From: Kitagawia praeruptora
Taxonomy: Eukaryota > Streptophyta > Magnoliopsida > Apiales > Apiaceae
Length of the DNA: 64,000 bases
NCBI GenBank assembly: GCA_037693485.1
Contig: CM075346.1
Location: 104,204,501-104,268,500, forward strand
Reading direction: 5' to 3'
Part shown: positions 24,301 through 36,427 of the stretch, piece after piece
Position numbering within the stretch: the stretch's first letter is position 1
Layout: every line of letters begins with the position of its first letter
Translations under genes and position numbers: made by a program
The notes under the pieces: generated by a model
Told to the model about the DNA's origin: nothing
What the model saw: only the letters and a program-made list of their open reading frames with translations
Database searches by the model: none

Positions 24301-27109
24301 CGAACCCTGGGGGATACACAAAGGATAGCATCACCCCTAACAAAGACATTGTGAATTCAGACGATATAAGTTGAATCGACCAAAGTATCAATAACCTGTA
24401 AGGATTTGGGGAAAGGAGTCTCCAAAAGTACATAGACAGAGATGTTATAAATTGACTAATGATGTTTGATATACCCTGTAACCAGGAGATGCAGGAGGAA
24501 TGATGAGGATGGCCTAAGAAACCTTATAAGGGAAGTGCTAATATTCTAAACTTCAAACGGGAAGTTTGGTAAGGAATGTATGACATAGTGACAATAAGGC
24601 CAGATGAAACATGTGTGAAACCATGTAAAAGTATGGATTGAACCAATAAGGTTGAGATTATCCTAAAAACAAGAAGGGAGTTAAGTAAGGAAATATCCTA
24701 GGTATGATTTGGAGTACCTGTAGTCAAGATCGCACTAGAAAGGTGGAAGCAATGACTTTTGGAAAAGACTGATAGATGCTTTCTCTCATTCAGCAGAATT
24801 TAAGGGAGAATGCTTCCACCCTGAGTTGGAATAGATCTAGAAAACATTGACCCCAAGAAATTATTATAATCAGGAAAGGCCAACGAGGTGGCCGACACTT
24901 TAAGTATGGGGGAGTAAGTATAAATGCTCAGACCAAAGAAATAGAATGATAATGTAAGGACCTTGATGGTCATAATGTGGTAGAGAAAGTTACATTCCGT
25001 CTAATGATTTTGCCAGGTTCAACTATAAGAATAGTTTAAGTAAAGATTCGATTCCTGATGTTGCCAATAGCACATTACCGACATTAGGAGGCTCTACGAC
25101 AGACCAGACCAAATTCCCCAAGAGACTCGCCTTTTCTTTGGAAAGAGAGAGGGGAGGTTAAGTAACAATGAATGGGTAGTAAATAACCAGAAATAGAGAG
25201 GGTACAAATACTGATAAGCCAAATGGCACGATGATGAATGACAAGCAAGTTTATGTTGGTATACTTCTGTGCAAACAAGATAGAGAATTATGAGGTTGGC
25301 AAGCGATTAAGCAAACCGATAAGCTTTTAGTCTTCTACCGGAGAGATATGATTAATAATCTCACCAGCCTGTTCCAGCTGCGATGCTGGAAGCTTTCCTA
25401 CAATTTTATCTGCTTCATGTAATATCTACGTCAAGTTCAGGAAGCATTCCCTATGGATAGGGAATAGTGATTATTTTGTTTTCCTAGAGGATCTTGAATT
25501 GACAATTATGACGCTTAGTTGTTAAAGCACTAAGTAAACGATAAGCGATGGTGATCCTACTGAGAAATTAGGTGGTAACGACTGTGGAAATGTCGAAGTG
25601 AATCTAAGTTAGAGAAATCATCCAGGTTTATTTCGGATGGTGTAATTTCTGGATCGACGAGATATTTGAAATGAAGAATTAGGTTATGATGGTTCATAAA
25701 ATGATTATAGTAGAAATAAAGACAAGAGACTGATAGAGATGGAAATAGAATTGGGAATTAATAAGAGAGTCAGATAGGCAGACTCATGAGAAGCTCCAGT
25801 AATGAAGCGAGAAGAGTATGGAATTGGCAAGGTAAGGGTATTGGCCAAAGCGGAAAGTTGGGATTATGAGCATAAACGACATACAAATTGACTCCTTTTA
25901 AGTTTGGAAAATTCGAGGAAATACGGAAAAGATTGGTTGAGAAATAAAGAGACTCATGAAATGAGAAAATGAAATCTAGACGGTTGAACAAAGGAAAATT
26001 CGACCCCAAACGTGTAACACGTATTGAATAAAGGTGACGAGTGCCTCAACCCTGAGATGACGGTGGAGATAAATGACAAAAGTAAATAAGAACTAGATGA
26101 TAAGATGGATGTGATTGATAAAGAAAAGAATGGGAAATAATTATGGAATGTGAAGCAAGAAATGTTACGAATGGATTGATGAATGGGTTCTTCCTAACGA
26201 GCACTCGGATTGACAACCTGATAGTGTTAGAATTATAAGTATGAAAGAGCCAGTGTCGGGGCGTGAAATGTGAGTAATAATAATGTCAAGCGGGAAATCC
26301 AAGATTTAACCTGAGAGGTTGAAGGATTTTCCAAAAAGTAAGTGGTGCTAATATCAAGCAAGAGTATAGGTCCATAGAATGATGGACAGAATAACAGGGA
26401 CATGTGATATGTGAGATTATGAAAAAGTGGAATTTGATACGAATATGATTATTTATCTTCTCTAATAAACCTCTATAGTTCAGAGGTAAATTCTAAGTAT
26501 GATATTTTGACAATCATGAAAACTTTCATATATGATTCTTTGAAATTCGTTCTTTTCTTCTCCCTTATTCATCTTCTTCTAAATTGAGAAGAACAACCCT
26601 TTAAGGAGGGGAGGTAATGCTACGTGACTCTCTGTCTGTGTGATAGGAGTCTAAGTGGAATGCCATTAATTGTTTAATTGCTTGTCAAGTACTAAAGGCT
26701 GGCCCCCTTCTGTACTAGCTATGCAATATAACAAATGTTCATTGATCACAGTGATCTCTCGATAAATTTTTCCACCTAAATATATATACATCGAGATTGC
26801 GAAGATTAAAGCGATTAGGAATTGCAAAATTACGAGTGAGGTTATCTCCGGAATTCGTAGCGCCTTAGTGATACCGAAGTCACTGCATGCACCAATAAGG
26901 TTAATAGTATAAGAACGGACAAGAGCGTATACCGGAGGATGTGTTATGCGAAGGTATCAAAGAATTGGTAGAACGGATAAAGGGTGTATTGTAACACCAG
27001 TACGATGTGCTTTAGAAAGATTGGAATGTGTAAGGATCGACCAGAGAATTGGAAAGCGAAATAACCAACAAGTACCCAATTGTCTTCTACCTGATTCCGG
27101 GACGGAATC

Positions 27110-27127
27110 CTTTTAAGGAGGGGAGAC
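27110..27127 (+). promoter_or_regulatory. Polypurine tract of the Tekay-like element
   Basis: AAGGAGGGGAGAC abuts the 3' LTR, as expected for the plus-strand primer. A second AAGGAGGGGAG word occurs at about 26605, some 500 bp upstream. Confidence 0.8.
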
Positions 27128-30100
27128 TGTAAGAACCCAGATTTTTGGGTAGAATTAAAACTTTTATTATGTATTGATGTAAGAGTGAGCAGTGGTTACA
27201 ACTACAATGTAATACTGGCTTTAAAGAATGAATAATGAAAGGATATATATTCCAAGGTTATATGGCCTGAAGGATGCTATTGGGTGATAACTTAGATTAG
27301 AATGATCTATCTCCTAGAAAGTTAAGATAAGATTCCCTAGAGAGAAATAGATACCCTCATGTCATCCAAATCAATATCTATTGTAAGCCCAGCGGTTCCG
27401 TAAAAAGGTTAAGGAACACTCGAGGGTGAACCAGGTTCATTTTCCTAATTATAGGAATTAAATAAAAATAAGTGATGAATAGTGATTTTGGTGAAATTTG
27501 GAATATTATTATAATAATGTTATACCCGGTATTCGGAACGGATTTCTGAGTTCGTATTAGTGATCCAGGAGGAAAATAAGTGTATGTAAAAGCTGTCGGA
27601 TTCAGAAAAAGAGCACTTTTATTTTCTCCGAGATTTCCCTGGACACTGCAAGACTTAAGGATTTATAAAAGGGAATTAAGGAATTTAAATTCGAGGAGTA
27701 TTAAGAATGATGAGGAATAGTATTAGAATTATTAAGAAGGTTTTCGGTAAAACCCTAACTAGAAACGAATGAGTTATTCCCTCAAACGATCAACGAATTA
27801 AGCAATAAACGGGCAAAGAAACAAGCAGAGGGAGCAAGAGTCTTGTGCAAGCCACTAGAAAATATCTAGTAACCAACATAGTTATAAGAAGAACTAGAAA
27901 CACTTGAAGCAACCAAGTACTTAGCAAATCCAACCAAGATGCAAGATATTTCACTTGCATGCAACTTGTCCACTTGATCAAATACATCACCCAATGCATC
28001 ACACCTTTAATAAAGCAACTCCAAGATGAGATATTATCTAAAACCATTCACTTTATGCATTATTGTTCAAGACAACCAATCAAAAACACAACTCTCTCCA
28101 AGAAACATAACATTCGGCTATTTCCTTAATTCAAGGATCAAAATCCTACTTCCAACCATCATTTGATCTTGAAACTTTTTATGTGAGTCCTATAATTCAT
28201 AAAAATGATCTCCTCAAAATCCTAGCTTCAATCTCTTCTTTTTCCATTTTCAAAAAAATCATTAAAGAGGAGGATGAATAGTGTTCTTCAAGAATTAACT
28301 TTGATTTTCATGTTTCTTTGGTTGATCTTAGGTTTGTTAAAGCTAGACAAGGACCATACCAAGCTTTGTAAGGCCATATCACACTCTCAAGAAGGTATAA
28401 TGATCTTGAAACCCTTAGTTTGACTTTGAGTTTTGGTGATGTTCTTGATAGATCTAAGTAGTTATGATTATGGTGATGTTATAAGCATGATTAGTTAGTG
28501 GTTTAATGATTTTAGTAAGAGATGATGATCTTGTTGGTTTAACATGATATTCTTGGACTGATAAAGATGATAATCATGTGTATAAGTTGGATTTGTGCCC
28601 GGTGTGGCTTGGTATTATTGTTATGATTTTTAGAACGCTCGATTCGTAGCCGTCGTAATGCCCGATTTTCATTAACACTAAGAACCCGAACTGGACAGTA
28701 GCCATAACTCTCTGTTCTTGGCAAGATAATGAACCCTACTGCTAGATTTTTGAACATAGATCACTTTGGCGAAAGAATCGAAGCATTTCAACTTACGGTT
28801 TAGGAGTTATGATTAAATTCGTAAAAGTGGTTCGAAATCGTAAACGAAAGTTCGTAATTGAAATTGATTCCCTTAAATGTCGTTTAATCAGTGGCGAATC
28901 TTATTAATTAAATATTAGAGGTAAAAAGGAAGGTGTGGGAGAAAACCACATGTCGAATGGATCGTTTTCCGATTTTATAAAAATGTTTGAATCGAGGTTA
29001 AACGCGAATGAACCCCTTAAAGGTATGACTTTGGTTATAACTTAGAAAACGGGCGTTAACACTCGAGGTATAATCTTGATTCGTAAACGACCGACCTTAG
29101 AACTTATACGACTTAAGTATATACCAAGTATAAGCATGATGACATGTCTTGATAACGAACGAAGGTCGGATCGTATCGGTGATAAAAAGAGTTACACTAA
29201 AAGAGACGTAACGAGATAACTCGAAAACATGTTTCGATTTAAGTGGAGTTTATACTTAGCCTTTTAATAAGCGTTAAGTGGTTAATCTTAAATATTCTGA
29301 TTGTTTATAGATCGTCGAGCTGACCCGGGACACATTACCCCTACCCGCACTCGATTCTCAAGCAAGTTTCCAATACTTGGAACTGTTGTTGTGATAATAT
29401 ATATGATGATTGTTTTATACATATGCCATAGCATGCATATGCCTACTTTCAAGTTAATATTGAATTACTTGTTCCCTGAATTGATATCGGCTTATAGACT
29501 ATATATGAAATATCAGTTATGAGCCGGATTGTTTGGTTAAGACCCTTAGCGAAGGGCGTATGATATTCATACTTCAAATATAGACCGGGAGTCGATATTT
29601 TGTAATATATAAATAGTCGTGGGAACCCGGAGGGATCCCAGCGACAAATTTATTATTTCGAGGATTTTTATTCGATTACGAATCGTTCGAGGAACGTTAT
29701 TTGAGTATTACCTCAGTGAAGGAATATTTAATGAATATTATTTTAATATTCATTTCGAATGTCATTTATTTAATGAATATTATTTTGATCATTCATTGGA
29801 GTTATTTAGTTAATGAATATTATTTTGAATATTCATTAGAGTGATTTGGTTGACAAATATCATTCCCAATTATTCATTTGGCTTACTTATTATTATTTGG
29901 AATATTCATTTGATCTTTATTTATTTAATGAATATTACTTTCGAATATTCATTTAAGGTTTGATTTATTCAGTAAATATTATTTTAAATATTTATTTAAG
30001 TTTATTTATTCAATGAATATTATCTTAAATATTCATTAAGAAGAGATTTATTTAATAAATAATTCTATATTCATTCGAGGATTACTTACGAGCAATATAT

Positions 30101-31585
30101 TGATTTAATAATATTCCGTAATTATTATTGACTAAATAAATATTCTGGGAATATTTAATAAAATTCTTTTGAATTCTTTTTGTAATGATTTATATTATTC
30201 AAAGGTTATCCTTCACCTTCAGATATTATGTAAAATATTTCGGAGTCTTTTATGACTATTTTATCAAGGGGAGGTTCCCAAAACTTTATTTTCATTTAAA
30301 TCTATCTTATAAGAAGATTTAAATACTCGCTCAACTTCCAAAAATTATATAAGGGGACCTCACTTGGAGATGTTATTTATTGGACTGCCCGGTCCTATAC
30401 TTGCTAAAACTATCTTGTCACTCACATCTTGATTCTTTCAAGCATCGATATGAGTCTTTTGGTTACCTCCTCAACGCTCGAGGGGTACGATTGATGTAAC
30501 AAGTTTATATCCATTAACAAGCATCAGCTGGGGAAATATTGGTGAATTTTCCTTTCCAATTAGATACGACTACTTTGTGGAGTCCTATCAACAAGTGTTA
30601 CACTTGGGGAAAAAGGGGAACGAACTTTACGTTTCAGAGTCATGGATGATATTCGAACTAGGAGACGCGTAAGTGGCCGAGTGGCGCCGGTCCAGCAATA
30701 GCCCCACCGTTGGCTGAGGAGTTCCAGAGGGCGGTAGATAAGTAATTCCGTCGGAGCTACCTTCTACATGTAGAGAACGACTGATGAGATGCATGACATA
30801 CGACTGATCATCGTAAACGTCAGGGCATCTGGCGCGGCAATGCTCCCGTATTAGTTCATCTTCTAAAAGTGAGAAATTTCTGCAACACTGTTGGTGTTGG
30901 CAAGGTGAAAATGTGTTGAAACCGGAATTGCAATATTTTTCCTGCAAGTTCCTCTTTTATGATAATTGAGAATATCTTGCTTATCTTTTGCATAGCAGAT
31001 ATTTATTCAAAACAAATATATTTTTGAGTTACCTTGTAACTTCATCTCATACCTTATATTGGTACTACATCGTTAATGCATGGCATATGGTTTCAAAGGT
31101 ATTTTGAACTGTCATATATTATTGTCGTTCAATTATATTTTTGGTGGGCTATTGCTCACCCTTGCTTTATTTATTTATATTACAACAACAGCTAGATCAG
31201 ATGGCCGCGCAAGGCGCACACAGCGTAAGCAGGTGTCAACCGTCAAAGGTTTACCGCTAAGGTCTTGGCTACCGTTGTTGAGGATGCAACTACTGGTAGG
31301 CTAGTTGTTAGCAATTGAGCCTCAAATGTATTTATATTACGGTATCTATTAATGGATGGCAAAGAGTATGTAATTGTACAATTGTAATTCTTTGGGTTGT
31401 AAGAACTCAAACTTGTGATTAATAATATTGATTGGTTACTCTGATTTCATCTCTGGGACTATAACGGGTGTGTTTTATGTTGTTGTTTTGGGTCACAAGG
31501 TTGTAATTTAAATTATGTTGGTTTTGTGGTTGGATATTGAGACCGTAACGACCAGATCCCTGACCCTGGATCTGGGGGTGTTACA
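27128..31585 (+). repeat. 3' LTR of the Tekay-like element
   Basis: 4458 bp, the same length as the 5' LTR, with scattered single-base differences (for example at the positions matching 17192, 18113 and 21257). It ends TGTTACA, followed by the ATTCG target copy. Confidence 0.93.
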
Positions 31586-31846
31586 ATTCGGTATACGTAT
31601 TTTTTGTTTCATGTCTAGTTAACGGATCATGTGTTTACAAATCATCCCGGAATGTTCAAATTGCCTACAAACACATTCAATCTTTCCATCAATATGGGCC
31701 GTCAACTGATAGCTTCTCTACGATCCTCCGGCACGGTAGACTTCTCAACCACGAACATTTTAAATAAATGACATCCACCTTTAGTTTTCGTCACGACATA
31801 AGATGTACTTTTTAGAACCTCCTTTTGAAAACGCCTAAACATCTCT
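31586..31846 (-). pseudogene. FAR1-like pseudogene, piece 4 (SWIM finger)
   Basis: On -, the frame starts EMFRRFQKEVLKSTSYVVTK, typical of the region after the MULE transposase domain of FAR1 proteins. After a frameshift it continues as DGKIECVCRQFEHSGMICKH, a SWIM zinc finger of the C-x-C-xn-C-x-H type. At least one stop follows. Bounded by the TSD of the solo LTR (TCTCT, 31842-31846) and that of the Tekay-like element (ATTCG, 31586-31590). Confidence 0.85.
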
Positions 31847-33136
31847 TGTTAGTCACAGAGACATGCCTGTTTAACTCTAATAACAAGCCTAATTATTTGT
31901 AGTGCTTTGCATTACTTACATGACCTCTTAACTGAGGGAACCTCTAGTTGTAGAGTTTCTACTTGCTTTGTACTTGTAATATGCATCAAATTCTAGTTGT
32001 GTAACTGTACTTATATAGTCAAGAATAATGCTTGAAAGAAGTTCCAAGGTTCATGCCTCAAGCAAGAAGATGAAGACTGTCAAATAAATCACAGTTGGGA
32101 TTTGAAGAAATGAAGAATTTGCCTAAGTACCAATTCGAGAAGTATTCTTGTCTATTCGAGAAGTCTAGCATTCGAGAAGTCAGGGATTCGATATCTCAAG
32201 ACACTATTCGATATCTCTGAATACACTGTTCGATATCTCATTCGATATCTCAGAGATTCGATATGTCTACTGCTCTATTCGAGAACTCAAGAAGTCAACA
32301 AGTCAAAGTGGTATTCGAGTTCTCAAATAGTCAACAAGTCAAAGTTCCATTCGATATCTCAAGGACTCAGAAAGCTATTCGATATCTCAGGGATTCGACA
32401 TGTCAAAATGCTCAATTCGACAACTCAAGGATTCCCAGAGAAAAGAGCTATTCGAGAAGTGATTTGATATGTCATATAACAGTATTCGAGAACTCAGAGT
32501 TATCGATCAAGTCAATCCTAGTTCTCGAATCACTTACTTAGTCACTTCTCGAATACATTCTTAGAGACAAAATACTGAAGAAATTGTACAAGTCAGAAGC
32601 CTGCAACAAGCCAATGCACTTTATGGACCACAATCTGTAATGTGCTCTGGAAAGCCTACAAGGAAGCTTGGAGAGATATAGAAGAGACAAAAGAGCTAAA
32701 TAAGTGGATCTGAACAGGCTTTGCAAAGTCAAATCTATAACCGTTTGGACACTTACTCAAAAAGGATAGACAAACTAGAAAGTAATTTGTTCAGCTACCT
32801 TATTTGCAGTAAGTAGGTTGTATCCATGTTCTATAAGGATACAGCCTCACTTCCTTAGTTGTTAACTTTTGAGCAATCAAGTTTTTCATACATTGTAAGT
32901 CATATCTCTCTGAGAAAACTGAAGCTAAGAATACTATCATTTGTATTCACAGATTGTAGCAACCTTTATCTAATACAATATTAGATTAAAGTGATATCGT
33001 GTCTTGTGTTGTTTTTATCCGCACTCATATCTTTGCACACACAAACACCTATCTTGCTACATAGACTCAAGAACAAGAAAAGTTCAAGAATCCATTCACC
33101 CCCCCTGTATTCTTTTACTATATTCAATACTCAACA
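31847..33136. mobile_element. Solo LTR, 1290 bp
   Basis: It begins TGTTAG and ends CTCAACA, the usual TG...CA form of LTRs, and is flanked by the 5-bp duplication TCTCT (31842-31846 and 33137-33141). No internal region or partner LTR is present, so this is a solo LTR left by recombination between two LTRs. A C-run near the 3' end (CACCCCCCCTG) resembles Ty1-copia SIRE-type LTR ends; that placement is tentative. The left half carries an array of ATTCGAGAA and ATTCGATATC words. Confidence 0.8.
32134..32553. repeat. TTCGAGAA array (heat-shock-element-like)
   Basis: TTCGAGAA starts at 32134, 32155, 32171, 32278, 32451 and 32485, and its reverse complement TTCTCGAA at 32522 and 32546. Each is a TTCnnGAA pair, the core of plant heat-shock elements. 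ATTCGATATCTC words are interspersed. The motif match is direct; any response to heat is inference. Confidence 0.55.
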
Positions 33137-33922
33137 TCTCTTTCGTGTAAATTTCGGATGCATGAATTTCCAAGGATGATTGCAATACTAGTCTCCTTTC
33201 CCTTTCTTCACCCTCGTAGTCACTTTTAACCTCCCTAAGATATTGTGCCTCCAAAGCCTTTTGGGAATTCTCAATGAATTCTTTCAAACCGGTAGATGCT
33301 TGCACATATTCATCAAAAAATGCATTCATTGATTCGCTTCTAGAGGTAGTGGTCATACCGGTGGCAAAATGCGACTTTGTGTAAGCACCAATCCATTGAT
33401 GTCTAATGCGATACATTTCATTTAACCAAACATGATGCTCAAGTTTGTACTTCTCGACCAATTCCTCCCATCTACGTACCTTCAAATTTCGTGGGTGACA
33501 ACGACTTCTACACATATGCATTAAAATCCGTTTTGAATTCCGGATATTTGGTGTACAAACTAGATAACTTCTCGGGAAATTTACTACTTATATGCCATGT
33601 ACAATATAAGTGTTTTGTTTCTTGCATAACCGTGGCAATAGAATTTCCCAATAGTGGGAGGTTTGTTGTCAACGACTTCCAACCAAGTTTCTAAAACCCA
33701 TTGATAAGAAGTCTCGGTCTCATCTCTCATGAGTGCAAATCCAAACAAAATATTTTGGTAATGGTGGTTCACCCCCGTAATAGGTATGAAAGGCATACAA
33801 TACCTATTCGTTCGATAAGTTGAGTCGAACGTCACCACATCACCAAAATTCTTGTAAGCGTTCATGCATCGAGGATCAACCCACACCAAACCTTTAACAC
33901 GATTCTCGTTATCCACATCCAC
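33137..33922 (-). pseudogene. FAR1-like pseudogene, piece 3 (MULE domain)
   Basis: On -, 33922-33584 encodes a clear FAR1/MULE transposase start (DVVTFDSTYRTNRYCMPFIP), continuing through an F-x-x-L-x-x-x-E-T-E-x-S-Y-x-W phrase. Near 33640 a deletion with frameshift removes the usual T-D-x-D-x-A segment. The next frame (ETKHLYCTWHIS) runs to a TAG, shifts again near 33500, and then encodes 33521-33142 with SHFATGMTTTSRSESMN and ASEIYTKEM. It stops exactly at the solo LTR. These defects show the gene was decaying besides being split. Confidence 0.9.
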
Positions 33923-35415
33923 TGATAAGTGGATTTTATATCCACTTATTATGCGCTAAATGGACCTAAATTGGTGGTTTATCCTTAAGTATGTTGTGTC
34001 TTTTAATTAGTTCTATGTTGTTTCAAGTCTTTGTAGTGCAGAACTCACAGCTTCAGGTATCCTGGCAATAAAAGGTTAAAAGGCGGTGGATTTCTGGCTC
34101 AGATGGACTGGCTACGAGGAAAAGGAATTATCATAAAGATGTTCTGAGTGATATATTCTTAAAGCAGGAATCCCGGTTGGAATTGTTATATTTTTTTCTA
34201 AGCAAAAGGAGTCCGGTTTTAGAGCCTCAAGAGACCGTAACTTGCATCTGGACGAGCAATGAAGAAATAAGAATTATCACAAAAATATGGAAAGTGATAT
34301 TTTCTTAAAGCTAGAACCCCGGTTGGAATTGATATAATTTCTGTTAAGCAAAAGGAGTCCGGTTCCAGACGACTAGAGACCGCAGCTTAGACAATAAAGA
34401 TTTATTTATATTATTAAATAATTTTATTAATTTAGAAAATTATATTTATAAATATCTAATAATATTAGATATTTATTTTTATAATTTCTGGATTAAAATA
34501 ATTATTTATTAATTAAAGATTATAAGCTGTGCGGGTTAAAAAGCATTTCTACGGAGCTGCGTATTAAAATTCAACTACCGCGTGGAGAAGAATTGCAAGT
34601 TGCTGGAAGACGTGTGCAATTTTCCTGGAGAGTTGTTAGAATTAGGCTGAAGACTTTTCTACATCTGACTTTGTAAATTGCTTGTGGTGTGCTAAATTGT
34701 TCTATATATATGAGTGATTTTGCATAGGTTGAGAGCATCCGGAGAACTTAATTTTCAGTTGTGTACTCTCTCCACAATTTCTTAGCTTTCTGTTGTAATT
34801 TCAGTTTCATTTTATACATTTTAAATTTCTGCAAACAGTTTATTTTTATACAATTTAAATTTCTGTAATGTTATTATATTTTAAACACTTTGAATTTCTG
34901 TAATTTAATTTTATTTTATACACTTAAAAATTTCTAAAAATATATTATAAGAATTAATTTAAGATTTTAAGGGGATTATCAGGAGGGCTCTTCTATTTTA
35001 TTCGGTCTGTAAAGCAATTTGGGTACACAACCAGTCTTCTGTAATCAATCAGTCTTTACAATTCAACGCACCACAACTGCCAGTGAACCACACGCGACTA
35101 AGCCAGAACCAGTCTCAGGACACGCGCGTGCTCGCCACGCGCGGCAAATTGTTTCTTTACAGCTGGCGCGTGCAGTTCACGCGGGTGGAGGAGAGTGGCG
35201 CCAGACGCAGGAGAAGCATCATCATTACTTGGTACAGTGCAAAGCAGATGTGAAAATGTTCGGTTGCTTTTTTTGAGTGTTGTCCGTGTCCTTTTATTAT
35301 GTAGCTGGTCTTGGAGTGCTCTTCTGGTTCAACAAATTATCCGGTTCTATTTCTAAACTCTGGTAATTTCATATTTAATTTCTCGTAATTTTTAATTTAG
35401 TTATTATTTTTATTA

Positions 35416-35457
<42 letters not shown>

Positions 35458-36295
35458 GATTCTAATTCTTTTATTTTTATTTTTAATTTTTCGTAATTTC
35501 TTAATTAAATTATAAAATTTTCTACCATGATTTTATTTAATTCCATAAAGGTGCCTAGTTTAATTATGAACTAACACTTTCATGGGGTTCTAATGTAATG
35601 AATTATTAATGCTCATGTTAATTTGATAGATAATTTGTGTTTACAATTTCTATATAAGATTGCCTTGCATGGTTGTTTTAATTGAATATAGGTGAATAGC
35701 TAACATCTATTGTGCCAAATCTCTAATGATTGCGAAAGTGGATTTAGAGATTTAGGGCTTGCCATGCTAGCATAGGTATGTCGGCTTCTCCGCATTTCGG
35801 ATTATAGTTTCGAAAGAACGTTATTCCCCTATGTAGTTAATTGCGGAACTTGTGATTAAATTGATTGTATCACCCATTCACATAGACATATAGTGTATTG
35901 GATATAATTAATGCCCTTATAACTTCTATCTCTTTTGTGGATGTTTATTTGGAATGGTGTGAGTTAATTGAAAGATGGCTCATATTAGTTTCGTGTTCCC
36001 GCTAGCATTCTTAACAATTGTAACACATTAATTCTTGATAATTAATAAGAGTTAAAACATTCATGAAATTAGGACCCCATGCCTCTATCATATTATTTTA
36101 AACAAATTAGCCGTTACTTCATTAGTTAATTGTTATCTACAAATAAACCATTTTAGTTCGTTCATGCTTCTAATATTAACCAAACATTGTTGAATAGACA
36201 TATTTACTTAAATAACCGAGTCTTCGTGGGAACGATCCTTATTTCCCTATATTGCTTTTGGACTGCGTACACTTGCGTAGAGAAAAAAGCGAACA
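33923..36295 (+). repeat. 5' LTR of F1
   Basis: 2373 bp, starting TGATAAGTGGATTTTATATC and ending GCGAACA. The first 27 bp contain an inverted repeat (AAGTGGAT/ATCCACTT). A (TTA)n microsatellite is at about 35408-35457. Confidence 0.93.
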
Positions 36296-36301
36296 AGTTT
36301 T

Positions 36302-36319
36302 TGGCGCCGCTGCCGGGGA
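36302..36319 (+). promoter_or_regulatory. Primer-binding site, tRNA-Asp (F1)
   Basis: TGGCGCCGCTGCCGGGGA lies 6 nt after the LTR. It is complementary to the 3' end of plant tRNA-Asp but for one base (C for T at position 9). The same variant occurs in F2 and F3. Confidence 0.85.
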
Positions 36320-36427
36320 CTCGGTGTTATTTTTGTTTATGTGTGTTTTACTACAATAGAAGTTAATTTGTTTGACTTGAACATTTTGTTGTGAAGTGAT
36401 TATTTGTGTACAGATACTTGGATTTTT

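Larger units (their letters stand above)
21344..27127 (+). pseudogene. Decayed gypsy gag-pol interior
   Basis: No frame longer than about 100 residues, yet short scraps on + read like a gypsy polyprotein. These are an acidic gag-like start (about 21598-21720), the end of reverse transcriptase and start of RNase H (22640-22930; VRNFIKFTRYYQGFAQDF), an integrase-like VDRLTE (about 23268), a zinc-knuckle-like stretch (about 23745), LPIDYQDW as in RT (about 24175), and GKANEVADTLS, as at the RNase H end (24870-24908). All are broken by stops and shifts. The order does not fit a single polyprotein, which suggests rearrangement or a mosaic. The last ~2 kb gave nothing I can name. Confidence 0.7.
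16886..31585 (+). mobile_element. Tekay-like LTR element, non-autonomous (LARD-type), 14.7 kb
   Basis: Two direct LTRs of exactly 4458 bp (16886-21343 and 27128-31585) enclose 5784 bp. Termini are TGTAAGAACCC and GGGGGTGTTACA. The 5-bp target duplication ATTCG is at 16881-16885 and 31586-31590. A primer-binding site for initiator tRNA-Met and a purine tract flank the interior. The long LTRs, TGTAA...TTACA ends and Met primer site fit the Tekay/Del branch of Ty3-gypsy chromoviruses. The interior has no usable gag or pol, so the copy must have been mobilised by proteins made elsewhere. By eye the LTRs differ at about a dozen bases, so the insertion is young. It interrupts the FAR1-like gene. 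Confidence 0.93.

Noticed and set aside
21802..26009. Several 60-104-residue frames on - in the Tekay-like interior
   Set aside because: They lie antisense to the decayed pol scraps and have no domain; shadows.
35019..35276. 85-residue + frame in the F1 LTR, seen again in part near 51430-51624
   Set aside because: Present only because the LTR is duplicated; no domain, and the second copy is fused to the F2 LTR by the insertion.
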